The notes: generated from the sequence alone by a model not told the origin. A DNA stretch of 64,000 nucleotides from Eubacterium sp. UBA5416 (GCA_002409525.1 DHNM01000033.1:28410-92409), one strand, 5' to 3'. Numbered from the stretch's first letter, positions 26,146 through 35,165 are shown. Made by a program: numbers and translations.

Positions 26146-27429
26146 ATGAAGAAAAAGTATGCCCAGGTTGGAACCGGTGGCAGGGCCGGTTTTTACTATG
26201 AAGCCATCGCCGGCACCTATCACGAAACGAGTGAATTAGTAGGATTCTGTGATATGTCTCTGACACGCATGAACTACGCCAACAAGGTGATTTCAGAGAA
26301 ATACGGACACAAAAAAGTTCCGACATATTTCTACACAGATTTTGACAAGATGCTGGACGAGACACATCCGGATGTGGTGATCGTAACAACCGTCGACCGT
26401 GTTCATGATCAGTATATCATCCGCGCAATGGACAAAGGGTATGATGTCATCACAGAAAAACCAATGACGATCGATGAGAAGAAAGCGCAGGCAATCGTGA
26501 ATTGTCAGAAACGCACCGGAAGAAAGCTCCGCGTGACGTTTAATTACCGCTACGCTCCTCATAACACGAAGATGCGTGAACTGATCCGCAATGGTGTGAT
26601 CGGAGATGTCTTTTCCGTCCACTTTGAATGGCTGTTAAATACTAAACATGGAGCAGACTATTTCCGCCGGTGGCACCGGAATAAGTATAACAGCGGCGGT
26701 CTTCTTGTACATAAGGCGACGCATCATTTTGATTTGGTGAATTTCTGGCTGAACACCTATCCTGAGACCGTGACTGCTCTGGGAGATCTGAATTTTTACG
26801 GTATGAAAAATGCGGAAAAACGTGGACTCGATCATTTCAGTTATCGCTATCACGGCGATCCCAATATGAAAAATGATCCATTTGCCATTGATTTGGAAAG
26901 CAGTGAGAAATTAAAGGCGTTATACCTGGATGCCGAAGCGGACAGTGGTTATATCCGCGACCGCAATGTCTTCTCCGATGATATTTCTATCGAGGATACC
27001 ATGGGCGCACTGGTCCGTTATCACAGCGGCGCCATGATGACGTACTCTCTGAATGCCTATATGCCATGGGAAGGGTTCAATGTTGTGTTCAACGGCAGTA
27101 AAGGACGGATCGAAATGAAGGTTGTGGAGCAGTCCTACATCAATGCCGGTGGGGACCGTGGAAAAGAAGGAGCACTGACAGGAAAAAACATCACCGTCTT
27201 CCCGATGTTTGGAAAACCCTATGAGGTAGATATCGAAGAAAAAGAAGGCGGACACGGCGGCGGAGATCCGGTTCTGCTCAATGATTTATTCGGAGTGCCG
27301 GTCGAAGACGAGTTCCATCGCGCGGCTTCACACATCGACGGCGTGATGTCGATCATGACAGGAATCGCGGCTAATCACTCGATCGCCTCCGGACAGACGG
27401 TGAAGATATCCGATTTGATACAGTTATAA
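26146..27429 (+). CDS. Gfo/Idh/MocA-family oxidoreductase
   Basis: A 427-aa NAD(P)-dependent dehydrogenase. It has an N-terminal Rossmann motif (VGTGGRAG, residues 7-14), the family EKP signature (TEKPMT near 105), and the C-terminal alpha/beta sheet domain with the HKATHHFDLVNFW metal or substrate-contact block near 189. Such enzymes oxidise or reduce sugars, inositols and their acids, or use NAD for glycoside cleavage. GGAGGAAAT precedes the ATG. The neighbouring broken GH28 and the small membrane protein hint at a former plant-polysaccharide locus. The substrate is unknown. Confidence 0.85.
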   Translation: MKKKYAQVGTGGRAGFYYEAIAGTYHETSELVGFCDMSLTRMNYANKVISEKYGHKKVPTYFYTDFDKMLDETHPDVVIVTTVDRVHDQYIIRAMDKGYDVITEKPMTIDEKKAQAIVNCQKRTGRKLRVTFNYRYAPHNTKMRELIRNGVIGDVFSVHFEWLLNTKHGADYFRRWHRNKYNSGGLLVHKATHHFDLVNFWLNTYPETVTALGDLNFYGMKNAEKRGLDHFSYRYHGDPNMKNDPFAIDLESSEKLKALYLDAEADSGYIRDRNVFSDDISIEDTMGALVRYHSGAMMTYSLNAYMPWEGFNVVFNGSKGRIEMKVVEQSYINAGGDRGKEGALTGKNITVFPMFGKPYEVDIEEKEGGHGGGDPVLLNDLFGVPVEDEFHRAASHIDGVMSIMTGIAANHSIASGQTVKISDLIQL

Positions 27430-27550
27430 AATAAATTTGATTTGTAAGAGAAAAAATATATATCAAAGTTATTGTATATATGTGTTGAAAAGTAGATATA
27501 TAAACTCAATGATGTGAAAGAGTGAATAATACAGGAGGTTATCGGCATAC

Positions 27551-28441
27551 ATGGAAACAGAAAATGATATATTAGAAGAAACATTATCGATTGCCGATGA
27601 TGGATATGTTTTGGCATATGACTATCTATTAAAAAAATATGAAAATAATGATGTATATGGACCACAGACTCTATATTTTCTTGCGTGTCTGGCAGGTGGT
27701 GCCAATATGCCTGATAAGGCATTAGAGTGGCTTACAACAGCAATCCTTGAAAAGGGATGGTGGTACCGGCCGGAAGTGCTGGATGATGATGATCTATCCT
27801 TGCTGAGAAGCAGTGATAAGTTTATTTCACTGAAATCTATTTCTGATAAGCGCCATGCAGAAGCTATGTCAGGAGCAAGGGCTGTATTTACCTGGGAAAA
27901 GAAGACAGCAGACAATCTTTTTATTGCTGTTCATGGAAACACCCAGAACGGGCAGACAGCAAAATCTGATTGGAAACCGATATTAAATGATAATACCGGG
28001 TGGCAGCTTGAAACTGTTCAAAGTGCTGTACCGGATGGATATGGGACGTTTCGTTGGAATTATGATATGTCATCTTATTTACCGGTAGCTCATGCATTGG
28101 AAAAAGTTCAGTCTGAAGGCTACAAAATGATTGTCTGCGGCGGTTTTTCCGCAGGGTGCGATATGCTTTTGCGCACCATTATGTATTCTGAAGCACTTTG
28201 TAACACACTGGTTCTACAAAGTCCGTGGATTCCTGTATTGAAAGGACATGAAGAAGAACTGCTGAAAGCAGTTAAACAAAAAAATATTCAGCTGAAGATA
28301 TTATGCGGATCATGTGACGAAGATTGTCTTCCAATGGCGGAGCATTTATATGAGATAACAAATACAGGTGGCATTCATGCGGAGCTTACTATTCAAGAAG
28401 GAAGCCGGCATCAATTCCCAAAGGAGTTACCTTATAGCTGA
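27551..28441 (+). CDS. Alpha/beta-hydrolase with N-terminal TPR-like region
   Basis: A 296-aa soluble protein. The first about 95 residues are helical with a TPR-like pattern (QTLYFLACLAGGANMPDKALEWL). From about 120 onward is an alpha/beta-hydrolase fold with the nucleophile elbow GFSAG (Ser200), candidate acids D256/D258 and His287 (GSRHQFP). AGGAGG lies 8 bp before ATG 27551. It is a single gene ended by the hairpin at 28529. Esterase or peptidase activity is inferred from the triad. The substrate is unknown. Confidence 0.75.
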   Translation: METENDILEETLSIADDGYVLAYDYLLKKYENNDVYGPQTLYFLACLAGGANMPDKALEWLTTAILEKGWWYRPEVLDDDDLSLLRSSDKFISLKSISDKRHAEAMSGARAVFTWEKKTADNLFIAVHGNTQNGQTAKSDWKPILNDNTGWQLETVQSAVPDGYGTFRWNYDMSSYLPVAHALEKVQSEGYKMIVCGGFSAGCDMLLRTIMYSEALCNTLVLQSPWIPVLKGHEEELLKAVKQKNIQLKILCGSCDEDCLPMAEHLYEITNTGGIHAELTIQEGSRHQFPKELPYS

Positions 28442-28528
28442 AATCTGCCAAAATAATTATTGTATTATGTGAGAATTTACCTTTATGAGGCCGTAAAATG
28501 GTTACTGTTCACACGTTGGCTTGTAATA

Positions 28529-28576
28529 AAAGAACCGATGGTTTAAACTTATCTCAAAGTTAACCACCGGTTCTTT
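28529..28576. terminator. Long hairpin, likely bidirectional terminator
   Basis: A 15-bp stem with one mismatch (28529-28543 with 28562-28576), extended by further pairing near the loop, 87 bp after the hydrolase stop. A-rich on the left and T-rich on the right, so it could act in both directions. A minus-strand frame of 62 codons (28502-28690) reads through this hairpin and is therefore doubtful. Confidence 0.6.
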
Positions 28577-28689
28577 ATACTCCTGATGGCCGGCTCCATA
28601 GTTATAAAAGGTCAACTCATGGTCATGAATTAAAATTCCACGGGAAAGTCCTGCCGGAGTATGCTTTATGCCCTCATGTCCTTTACTCA

Positions 28690-28876
28690 TACTTGCGGTA
28701 TACAGGGCCCGCCCACATTCTTAAAATGACACTTCGGACAGCAAGAAAGAGGCAGTTAAGAACCTGGAATGACAACGAAAAGGGAGAAATTTAAGTTCAG
28801 CACAATCAGGGCATCCATACATGGCACCGCCATAGGAAGGATCCCCACAATGAATCATTTTAGAGATGTTTTCCTC
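28690..28876 (-). pseudogene. IS91-like transposase fragment (zinc-binding domain)
   Basis: Minus-strand frame 28876-28721 encodes KMIHCGDPSYGGAMYGCPDC...FRCHSRF, the zinc-binding head of IS91-type transposases. It then shifts. In another frame the next bases read LNCLFLAVRSVILRM, which looks like a later part of the same protein, so an internal deletion is likely. Its upstream edge is fused directly to the rsmH fragment. It is a dead element. Confidence 0.7.
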
Positions 28877-29073
28877 GGATCGACGTCCAGGGCGTAAAGA
28901 TGCCCTTTATGGTCCAGACATTTGAGCATTTCCAGAGAGTGGCCGCCATATCCGAGTGTGGCATCGAGTCCGGTCTCCCCAGGTGTGATGTGCAGAATAT
29001 TGTATTTCTCCTGGAAGGTTCTGGGATGAGTTCCCTTATACCTTTTGCGTCTATGATGTTGCTGCTTTGCCAT
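28877..29073 (-). pseudogene. RsmH (16S rRNA m4C1402 methyltransferase) N-terminal fragment
   Basis: The minus-strand frame starts with a basic N-terminus (RRKRYKGTHPRTFQEKYN) and continues with the SAM-binding region GETGLDATLGYGGHSLEML and LYALDVDP. These are motifs of the long Lachnospiraceae-type RsmH. About 30 residues seem missing between the two parts, and the protein stops just after the DVDP motif, where the IS91-like fragment begins. A full-length rsmH is expected elsewhere in the genome. This copy is non-functional. Confidence 0.75.
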
Positions 29074-29117
29074 AGTACTGCCTCCGTAATTGTTGCTGTC
29101 TGGATACAGTTGAGCGG

Positions 29118-30713
29118 CTATTCCCTGGAGTTATCACGTACGTCCTGTTCCCTGGCGAGCTGTTTCCCGCAAGGAGTTGTACACAATCCACCACGGCAGG
29201 TACAACGTAATTCTGAAGGCAGCTGACGGCCTACTCGAAACAGTGTTTCGGCGGTCTGGTCCAGAGAAATTAGAGAATCATATCCCCCCATAATCATGTT
29301 GGCAGATACCACAGAATTTGCGACAGACATTGCATTGCGATTGATACATGGGAGCTGGACAAGTCCTGCTACCGGGTCACAGATAGTTCCAAGAATATTC
29401 TGGATGGCACAGGATGCTGCCTTGCATATTTGTTCCGGTGTTCCCCCCATTAGATACACGAGTCCGCCCGCTGCCATACCGGAAGCGGCACCTGGTTCCA
29501 CCTGGCACCCATAGAGCTCTGCAGAATAATTACAGTCCTTACTCATGACGATACCAAGGATTGTGGTGACAAACATAGCACGGATCTTCTGCTCCATATT
29601 AAGTCCCATATGCTTTGCAGTTCCAAGGATAGCGCCGGGGAAGATTCCCGCAGACCCACCGGTAGGTGCACACAGTACTACACCCATTGCGCTACTGTAC
29701 TCCATGGTTGCCATGGCCCAGGGAACGGCGGTATTTAGAACGCCCATATCCAATGCGTTTGGATTCTCTTTTATAAAAGTCTCGATTTTTCCGGCTGTGG
29801 GAGACAAAATACCTGACATATCAATATCACCTTTTAGAGCTTCCTGCGAACCTGCCTCCATCGTAGAGACTACATATCCCATGTAATCGAGAACCTGCTT
29901 TTTCGTCCAGCCACTTCGTTCCATTTCATATTCAACAGCCAGTTCCCATAACTCTCTTCCCGAGGAATGTGCGTATTCTAGCATCTCTTCGGCACTGGAG
30001 AATGGAAGAGAACAATGACGGTTTGAAAGCACTGTCAGGATGGGCTCCATAAGGATCACCTTGGTAACATCAGGAATTGATTTGATCTTGTCTAAAAGTT
30101 CTGTTTCCAACGGCTCGCGGTATTTGATATTAATCAGGCATTTTCCGCTTTTCTCCGATATACTATGTCCCTCATCTAAGGCGCTGAGGGATTGTATTTC
30201 AGAGCAGAGATCCTGAGCGTGTGTTTCGCTTCGATCTGCCCATACAATTAACTCATAACAGTCCCCGACGATCTCCACATCAAACTCATCGATCTTTAAC
30301 AGCTTTACTGTACCGCCCCCGGTGGAGTCGGAATGTACTACTACCCGTTCTCCTTTTGTGTTTTCTAATGTAATATGGGAAATATTAGGTACGACAGCCG
30401 GAAAATCTTCTATTTTAAACTGGATTTCCACACCGATTTTTTCTGCTTCACGGAAGGCATCTCGAAGTCTGGGGTCTTCCGGACGATTTCCAAGTAATCC
30501 ATTGACAAATCCCATATCAGAGCGCTGTCCTTTGTACATCATCGTATAAGCGCCATCTTTTGCAAATGAAATAATAGCTTTCTTTAAGGTTCCGGGGAGA
30601 AGCTGGCGTGCAAGAAAACCGATGCGTGAGGGGGCACAGGTATGTGAGCTAGAAGGGCCAACCATAGCGGGGCCGACAATATCATTAAAAATACTTGGAC
30701 TTTGGCGTATCAT
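29118..30713 (-). CDS. sdaA: L-serine dehydratase, iron-sulfur type, single chain
   Basis: A 531-aa enzyme that deaminates L-serine to pyruvate and ammonia with an oxygen-labile [4Fe-4S] cluster. The N-terminal beta domain has VGPSSSHTCAPSR near residue 18. The C-terminal alpha domain has CAPTGGSAGIFPG, a GCQVEPGAASGMAAG block and a Cys-rich tail. Beta and alpha domains are fused, as in E. coli SdaA, whereas many Firmicutes have them split. ATG 30713 follows AAGGAGG. Longer starts lack one. It is divergent from the XRE-cupin regulator gene, with shared operator-like repeats between them. Confidence 0.93.
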   Translation of the reverse strand: MIRQSPSIFNDIVGPAMVGPSSSHTCAPSRIGFLARQLLPGTLKKAIISFAKDGAYTMMYKGQRSDMGFVNGLLGNRPEDPRLRDAFREAEKIGVEIQFKIEDFPAVVPNISHITLENTKGERVVVHSDSTGGGTVKLLKIDEFDVEIVGDCYELIVWADRSETHAQDLCSEIQSLSALDEGHSISEKSGKCLINIKYREPLETELLDKIKSIPDVTKVILMEPILTVLSNRHCSLPFSSAEEMLEYAHSSGRELWELAVEYEMERSGWTKKQVLDYMGYVVSTMEAGSQEALKGDIDMSGILSPTAGKIETFIKENPNALDMGVLNTAVPWAMATMEYSSAMGVVLCAPTGGSAGIFPGAILGTAKHMGLNMEQKIRAMFVTTILGIVMSKDCNYSAELYGCQVEPGAASGMAAGGLVYLMGGTPEQICKAASCAIQNILGTICDPVAGLVQLPCINRNAMSVANSVVSANMIMGGYDSLISLDQTAETLFRVGRQLPSELRCTCRGGLCTTPCGKQLAREQDVRDNSRE

Positions 30714-30732
30714 AATACAAAACCTCCTTTTA

Positions 30733-30820
30733 TTTATATGTGTAAAAATAATTTTATGTTTATAGATATTATAAAGTGTATAGTGAGAGAATGTCAATGA
30801 AAATTTTTATAAACATAAAA
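30733..30820. promoter_or_regulatory. sdaA promoter with flanking AT-rich operator repeats
   Basis: On the minus strand TTGACA (30797-30792), an 18-base spacer and TATAAT (30773-30768) form a strong sdaA promoter. A 13-bp inverted repeat flanks it: TTTTATGTTTATA at 30752-30764 and its exact complement TATAAACATAAAA at 30808-30820. A third related site (TTTATATGTGTAAAAAT) lies at 30733-30749. On the plus strand TTGAAA 30827-30832 and TATGAT 30851-30856 (18-base spacer) probably drive the regulator gene. Similar sites recur at 31562-31609. Confidence 0.65.
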
Positions 30821-30892
30821 ACACCCTTGAAATTGGAGACATAAAAATGATATGATACCAAGGTTAAAAGAAAGCAGAAAGGAGCAATAGCC

Positions 30893-31435
30893 ATGGGAGT
30901 TGATCTTGGTCAGAGGGTTAGAAACCTGAGAAAGAGGCAGGGGATGACTCTGACAAAACTAGGAAAAGAGACGGGACTTTCTCCGGCTTTTCTAAGTAAT
31001 CTTGAAAGAGATCTCTGCAGCCCTACAATTGAGAATATCCAGCGGATCTGTACCGCTTTGAATATCGAACTTGTGAAATTATTAGATGATAATAACTGGG
31101 GAAAGGATGTGATTCGTGCGGATAAGAGAAAGATCATATTTGAAGAGAAGGATCAGATTCGTTATGAATCGATAAACTTTGGCCCCGGGCGGCTGGACGG
31201 CCTTGTGATTGTTGTAGAACCGCACTGTGAATACGAAAAGGAGTGGACACATCCTTATGATGAAATAGGTTTTGTTCTGGAAGGGGAACTGATCGTATCT
31301 TTGGATCATCAGCAGTTTAGCCTTAAAGAAGGGGATTCTTTTTATATAGACGCGATGAGGAAACATAGTCTCAGTAATCACACAGATTATCCGGCATCAA
31401 GTTTATGGGTGAAACAAATCACAAACCATCATTGA
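30893..31435 (+). CDS. XRE-cupin transcriptional regulator
   Basis: A 180-aa protein with an N-terminal helix-turn-helix (residues about 9-65, TLTKLGKETGLSPAFLSNLE) and a C-terminal cupin_2 barrel (about 105-175, with EIGFVLEGELIV and LKEGDSFYIDA). Regulators of this type bind a small ligand in the cupin and control amine, betaine or amino-acid genes. It is divergent from sdaA and upstream of the BCCT/mttB operon. AT-rich palindromes in both promoter regions are likely its operators. AAAGGAGC precedes ATG 30893. A terminator follows at 31458. Confidence 0.88.
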   Translation: MGVDLGQRVRNLRKRQGMTLTKLGKETGLSPAFLSNLERDLCSPTIENIQRICTALNIELVKLLDDNNWGKDVIRADKRKIIFEEKDQIRYESINFGPGRLDGLVIVVEPHCEYEKEWTHPYDEIGFVLEGELIVSLDHQQFSLKEGDSFYIDAMRKHSLSNHTDYPASSLWVKQITNHH

Positions 31436-31457
31436 AAATCAATAAGAACAAATAAAG

Positions 31458-31504
31458 GAGCTTCAAACTGGTTATAGAAATTGATCATGTTTGAGGCTCT
31501 TTTT
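31458..31504 (+). terminator. Intrinsic terminator of the XRE-cupin gene
   Basis: An 11-bp stem with one G-U pair (31458-31468 with 31489-31499), a 20-base loop and TTTTT directly after. It separates the regulator from the transport operon, which must therefore have its own promoter. Confidence 0.75.
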
Positions 31505-31561
31505 ATATATTAAAATATACACAAAAATACCTTTGGAATTTATACACTATGACAGTTCTGA

Positions 31562-31609
31562 TTTTATATATATAAAAATATTGACATTAAATTTTTATAT
31601 ATGTAAAAT
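31562..31609 (+). promoter_or_regulatory. Promoter of the BCCT/mttB operon with operator-like palindromes
   Basis: TTGACA at 31581-31586, a 17-base spacer and TAAAAT at 31604-31609. A perfect 16-bp palindrome (TTTTATATATATAAAA, 31562-31577) abuts the -35 box, and a second similar site (TTTTTATATATGTAAAA) covers the spacer and -10 box. The sites resemble those around the sdaA promoter, suggesting control by the XRE-cupin protein. Confidence 0.65.
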
Positions 31610-31647
31610 TAAAGTGAGTAAAAAATTTGTTTAGGGAGGTGAAACAA

Positions 31648-32046
31648 ATGAGGTTCTGGAGTTATATACCCGCAAAGCGGAGCAGGGTATGGCTTTTCTT
31701 ATTTATTCCTGTGTCGGTTATCATTGCTTTACTGATCATCGCAAGCAGTATACTGTCGCTTAAGCTTTCAGTCGGATCTATGGATATTTTGATCATAACA
31801 ATCATATCTCTGATTGGATCACTGGCGATCTGCGGATTTGGGTATGCCGGATTGAGAATCGCATTTATAAGTTGTGTGGCTGGTGTCATTGCAGGCATTT
31901 TATTTATGACATATGTTTTTAACCAGTCTATTCAATGGCCAGGTATAGCCGGACTTGTGTCTGGGGTTCAGGCTGCTTTTCTGTTTTTCCTGGTAGGTGT
32001 AAATCTACAGATGATATCAGTTATGTTGAAGAGGAGGAGAAGGTAA
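31648..32046 (+). CDS. Small four-TM membrane protein of the betaine-type operon
   Basis: A 132-aa protein with four hydrophobic helices (about 14-36, 43-62, 66-86, 91-112) and a basic C-terminus (KRRRR). ATG 31648 has an excellent AGGGAGGTG site. An upstream start at 31627 adds seven residues without a site. Its stop abuts the BCCT start (TAAATG), so the two are translationally coupled. It has no recognised family. It may be an accessory subunit of the transporter or simply a membrane protein of unknown role. First gene after the regulated promoter. Confidence 0.7.
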   Translation: MRFWSYIPAKRSRVWLFLFIPVSVIIALLIIASSILSLKLSVGSMDILIITIISLIGSLAICGFGYAGLRIAFISCVAGVIAGILFMTYVFNQSIQWPGIAGLVSGVQAAFLFFLVGVNLQMISVMLKRRRR

Positions 32047-33732
32047 ATGAGTGATGATTTGAACAAGAAAATGAAGCATAATCCCAGGGATTACAAGTTT
32101 CGATGGGGTGTCAGTATCGTACCGATTGTATTCTTCCTGATTGTTTTGGTTACAGGAATTGCGATTCCGGGACAGTTCAACAAAGTACTCGATAAAGGCG
32201 TTATGTTTGTGATGAAGGATTTTGGGTGGTTTATAAGTCTGACGACTTTATTCCTTGTGTTTTTCTGCATAGTTCTGCTGGTACATCCGGTGGGAAATAT
32301 TCGGTTGGGAGGAGCAAAAGCGAAACCGGAAATGAGCACTTTCGAATACTTTGCACTCTCCCTTTGCGGCGGTATGGCTACCGGATTAATCCTCTGGCCG
32401 ACAGCAGAGATGGTGGAGTATACAGCCAGACCACCAAAGGCATTTGGTGCCGAGCCGATGAGTTATGAAGCTATTATTGACGCACTGGAATATGAGTGGA
32501 CACATTGGTCACTTACACCATATGCACTATATACGGCGTTTGGAGTTGTCGCTGCGTATACTATTTATAATCTGAAAAAGAGCTATACGCCGAGTTCTGT
32601 CTTGTATCCTTTGATGGGAGAACGTATGGGAAACAAGACAAAATCAGTTACGGATGTTATCTGTCTGTTTGCGATCCTGGGTGGTGTATCCGGATCTATG
32701 GGATATGGGATTCTCCAGCTGGGAAGTGGACTTGAATATCTGTATGGTATTAAGGCTGATCTCGTGTCATGGATCGCGATTGCCGCGGTGATTACGGTTT
32801 TCTATATATCTACCAGTGTTTCAGGATTAAAGAAAGGCATTACCTGGCTTTCAAAGAACAATACATATCTTTTCTTTTTCTTTCTGGCATTTGTCATTCT
32901 CTTCGGCCCGAAGAGTTATATGTTCAATCTGACAAGTGAAGCATTGGGTCAGTTTGTCCGTGATTATATCCCATTTATGACGGTACAGGATGTATCGGTG
33001 TCCAGCGATCTGTGGCCTCAGTGGTGGAACAATATCTGGATGCTGGACTGGGTTGCATTTGCCCCGATGACTGGTATGTTTATTGCCACATTGAGTAAAG
33101 GGCGTACGCTTAAGGAAGTTGTGCTTGTCAACATGATTCTTCCTTCCATATTTGCCATGGTATGGTTTGGCATGTTTGGCGGTTTTGCCGCACATACACA
33201 GTTTGTGATGGGAGAAGATTTTTTATCAGTACTGGATGCTCACGATCATTCGTATATGCAGCTGTTTTCGATGTCTTATCTGCCGCTGGATGTGATCATG
33301 AAGCCACTATTGTTAATTACACAGTTAATTTCTTTCGTGACAATGGCAAACTCGATGACTTCAACGGTATCAAAGATGACGATAACTACAGGAAAAGAAT
33401 ATACATCAGAAGAAGCTCCTATGAAGATTAAGATTTTCTGGGGTGTTTTGATGGCGTCGATTGCTGTTCTGTTTATATGGAGTGGTGGCCTGGATGGAGC
33501 AAAATCTGTAAAGGCTATCACCGGTTTCCCGGTATTTATTCTGGAACTGGCAGCTGTTGTCGGGTTTATTGTATTCTTTTCCAAAGGAAAGGCACCGGAA
33601 AAAAGGAAGAAAGAGGAATATGAATATGAGAATGAGGATCCCGAAACCGGGATGCTGAAAGAATATTTCATGAAAGAGGAACCAAAAAAAAGCACTGGAA
33701 TTCGAAAGGAGAATAAAAATCATGCAGGTTAA
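32047..33732 (+). CDS. BCCT-family betaine/carnitine-type transporter
   Basis: A 561-aa, 12-TM transporter of the betaine-choline-carnitine family. TM8 carries the family signature region in variant form (WNNIWMLDWVAFAPMTGMFIATLSKGRT would be the full span; key residues are W, W and the MFIA-x-SKGRT end). Other aligned parts are LWPTAEMVEY and PSSVLYPL. A charged cytoplasmic tail of about 50 residues follows. It overlaps the methyltransferase gene by 11 bp. Uptake or exchange of a quaternary amine such as glycine betaine, carnitine or proline betaine is inferred from the family and partner. Confidence 0.9.
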   Translation: MSDDLNKKMKHNPRDYKFRWGVSIVPIVFFLIVLVTGIAIPGQFNKVLDKGVMFVMKDFGWFISLTTLFLVFFCIVLLVHPVGNIRLGGAKAKPEMSTFEYFALSLCGGMATGLILWPTAEMVEYTARPPKAFGAEPMSYEAIIDALEYEWTHWSLTPYALYTAFGVVAAYTIYNLKKSYTPSSVLYPLMGERMGNKTKSVTDVICLFAILGGVSGSMGYGILQLGSGLEYLYGIKADLVSWIAIAAVITVFYISTSVSGLKKGITWLSKNNTYLFFFFLAFVILFGPKSYMFNLTSEALGQFVRDYIPFMTVQDVSVSSDLWPQWWNNIWMLDWVAFAPMTGMFIATLSKGRTLKEVVLVNMILPSIFAMVWFGMFGGFAAHTQFVMGEDFLSVLDAHDHSYMQLFSMSYLPLDVIMKPLLLITQLISFVTMANSMTSTVSKMTITTGKEYTSEEAPMKIKIFWGVLMASIAVLFIWSGGLDGAKSVKAITGFPVFILELAAVVGFIVFFSKGKAPEKRKKEEYEYENEDPETGMLKEYFMKEEPKKSTGIRKENKNHAG

Positions 33733-35131
33733 AGAGAATTTCTTTTCAAACGATGAAGTGGAAAAGCTCCATGAAATGACGTTAGAGGTTCTGGAAAAAG
33801 ACGGGGTTGAGATGGACGATGATTATGCCTGCGATGTTTTTCGCAGACATGGAGCAAAAGTAGATGGTCATGTAGTACATATTGGAAGAGATTTGGTTGA
33901 TCAGGCTTTGTCAACCGCTCCGTCAGAATTTAAAATCTACGGCAGAAACGGTAAGTATGTAACCTTAGGAGAAGGACATAAAGTGTTTGCCCCCGCCTCG
34001 GGTCCTTTGTTTGTCAGTAGAGGAGATGACCACCACAGTAATAGAGCAGAAGATTATAAGAATTTTCAGAAGATGGATCATACCAGCAAGATCATGAATA
34101 TGCTGAATCCGAATTTAATAGAACCCCAGGATATAGATCGAAAGGTCGTCAGAGATTATCAGATGGCTGTATGTTTGAGATATACGGATAAGCCATTGAT
34201 GGGTTTGACAACATCTTTGCAGGATTGTCAGCACAGCATAGATATGACGCAGAGATTCTACGGTTCACCAGATGACCAGACGGTTAGCTTTGGACTGATT
34301 AATCCTATGTCACCTCTGAAATATAATAAAACTATGCTGAATGCATGTCGCTATTTTGCTGAGAGGAATCAGGCAACCATGTTTCCGTGCTGTTCTATGC
34401 CGGGTGTGACTAGTCCGGTTACGCTTTCCAGTACAGTTGTAGTCAATAACGCTGAAAACCTGGCAGGAATTATCTATGCACAGCTTATTCGTCCCGGAGC
34501 ACCTGTTGTATACTCCAATACTTCCACAGGTTGTGATATGCGTTATATGACCTCTGCAATTGGAGCACCAGAAGCGGTTCTCATCAGTTTTGCCGCGGCA
34601 TCGCTGGCTAAGTATTATAACATTCCCTGCCGTACCGGAGGATCACTGTCCGACGCAAAATGTGTAGACTATCAGGCGGGTCAGGAGTCCACCCTTACTA
34701 TGCTCGCGGCGATGATGACCAGCACAAGCTTTATACTTCATTCATGTGGTGTTATGAATTCGTTTAATACACTTAGTTATGAAAAATATCTTTTAGATGA
34801 GCAAAATATTGAAATGATTCGTAAAATTGTAAATGGAATGAAAATCTTTACGGGTGATAAGGAACTGGAGAATATCTCTGATGTCGGACCCGGCGGACAG
34901 TATATTTCTGAAGAGCACACGATGGAATATATGTATAGCGAGTTATATACTACAAGACTGTTTAACAAAATGGGTTATCCGAGCTGGGTAAAAGAAGGAA
35001 AGAAAGATGCAGCCAGGTTAGCTGGTGAAAAAATTGAGGAAAGACTGGAATCTTTTGAGTATCCGGATATTACGAAAGAACAAGAGAGCGTCTTAAGAGA
35101 ATATATTGGAGATCTTTATGATGCGATCTGA
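33722..35131 (+). CDS. MttB-superfamily methyltransferase, non-pyrrolysine
   Basis: A 469-aa protein of the trimethylamine methyltransferase superfamily, recognised by the EVLEKDGVEM opening, the ASGPLFVSRG block near residue 88 and the PVVYSNTSTGCDMR block near 260. No in-frame amber codon occurs, so it is one of the pyrrolysine-lacking members. Characterised relatives demethylate glycine betaine (MtgB), proline betaine (MtpB), carnitine (MtcB) or gamma-butyrobetaine onto a corrinoid protein. The cognate corrinoid protein and its reactivase are not in this window. The gene overlaps the BCCT gene by 11 bp and ends with a strong terminator. The substrate cannot be assigned. Confidence 0.9.
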   Translation: MQVKENFFSNDEVEKLHEMTLEVLEKDGVEMDDDYACDVFRRHGAKVDGHVVHIGRDLVDQALSTAPSEFKIYGRNGKYVTLGEGHKVFAPASGPLFVSRGDDHHSNRAEDYKNFQKMDHTSKIMNMLNPNLIEPQDIDRKVVRDYQMAVCLRYTDKPLMGLTTSLQDCQHSIDMTQRFYGSPDDQTVSFGLINPMSPLKYNKTMLNACRYFAERNQATMFPCCSMPGVTSPVTLSSTVVVNNAENLAGIIYAQLIRPGAPVVYSNTSTGCDMRYMTSAIGAPEAVLISFAAASLAKYYNIPCRTGGSLSDAKCVDYQAGQESTLTMLAAMMTSTSFILHSCGVMNSFNTLSYEKYLLDEQNIEMIRKIVNGMKIFTGDKELENISDVGPGGQYISEEHTMEYMYSELYTTRLFNKMGYPSWVKEGKKDAARLAGEKIEERLESFEYPDITKEQESVLREYIGDLYDAI

Positions 35132-35165
35132 TATTAGATGTTCACGTTGAGGACATAGTTTAAGG

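Noticed and set aside
28502..28690. 62-codon minus-strand ORF
   Set aside because: It reads through a strong terminator hairpin, has no recognised family and adjoins transposase debris. It is kept only as doubtful sequence.
33722..35131. Pyrrolysine-containing MttB
   Set aside because: The frame has no internal amber codon and is full length, so it belongs to the non-pyrrolysine group.
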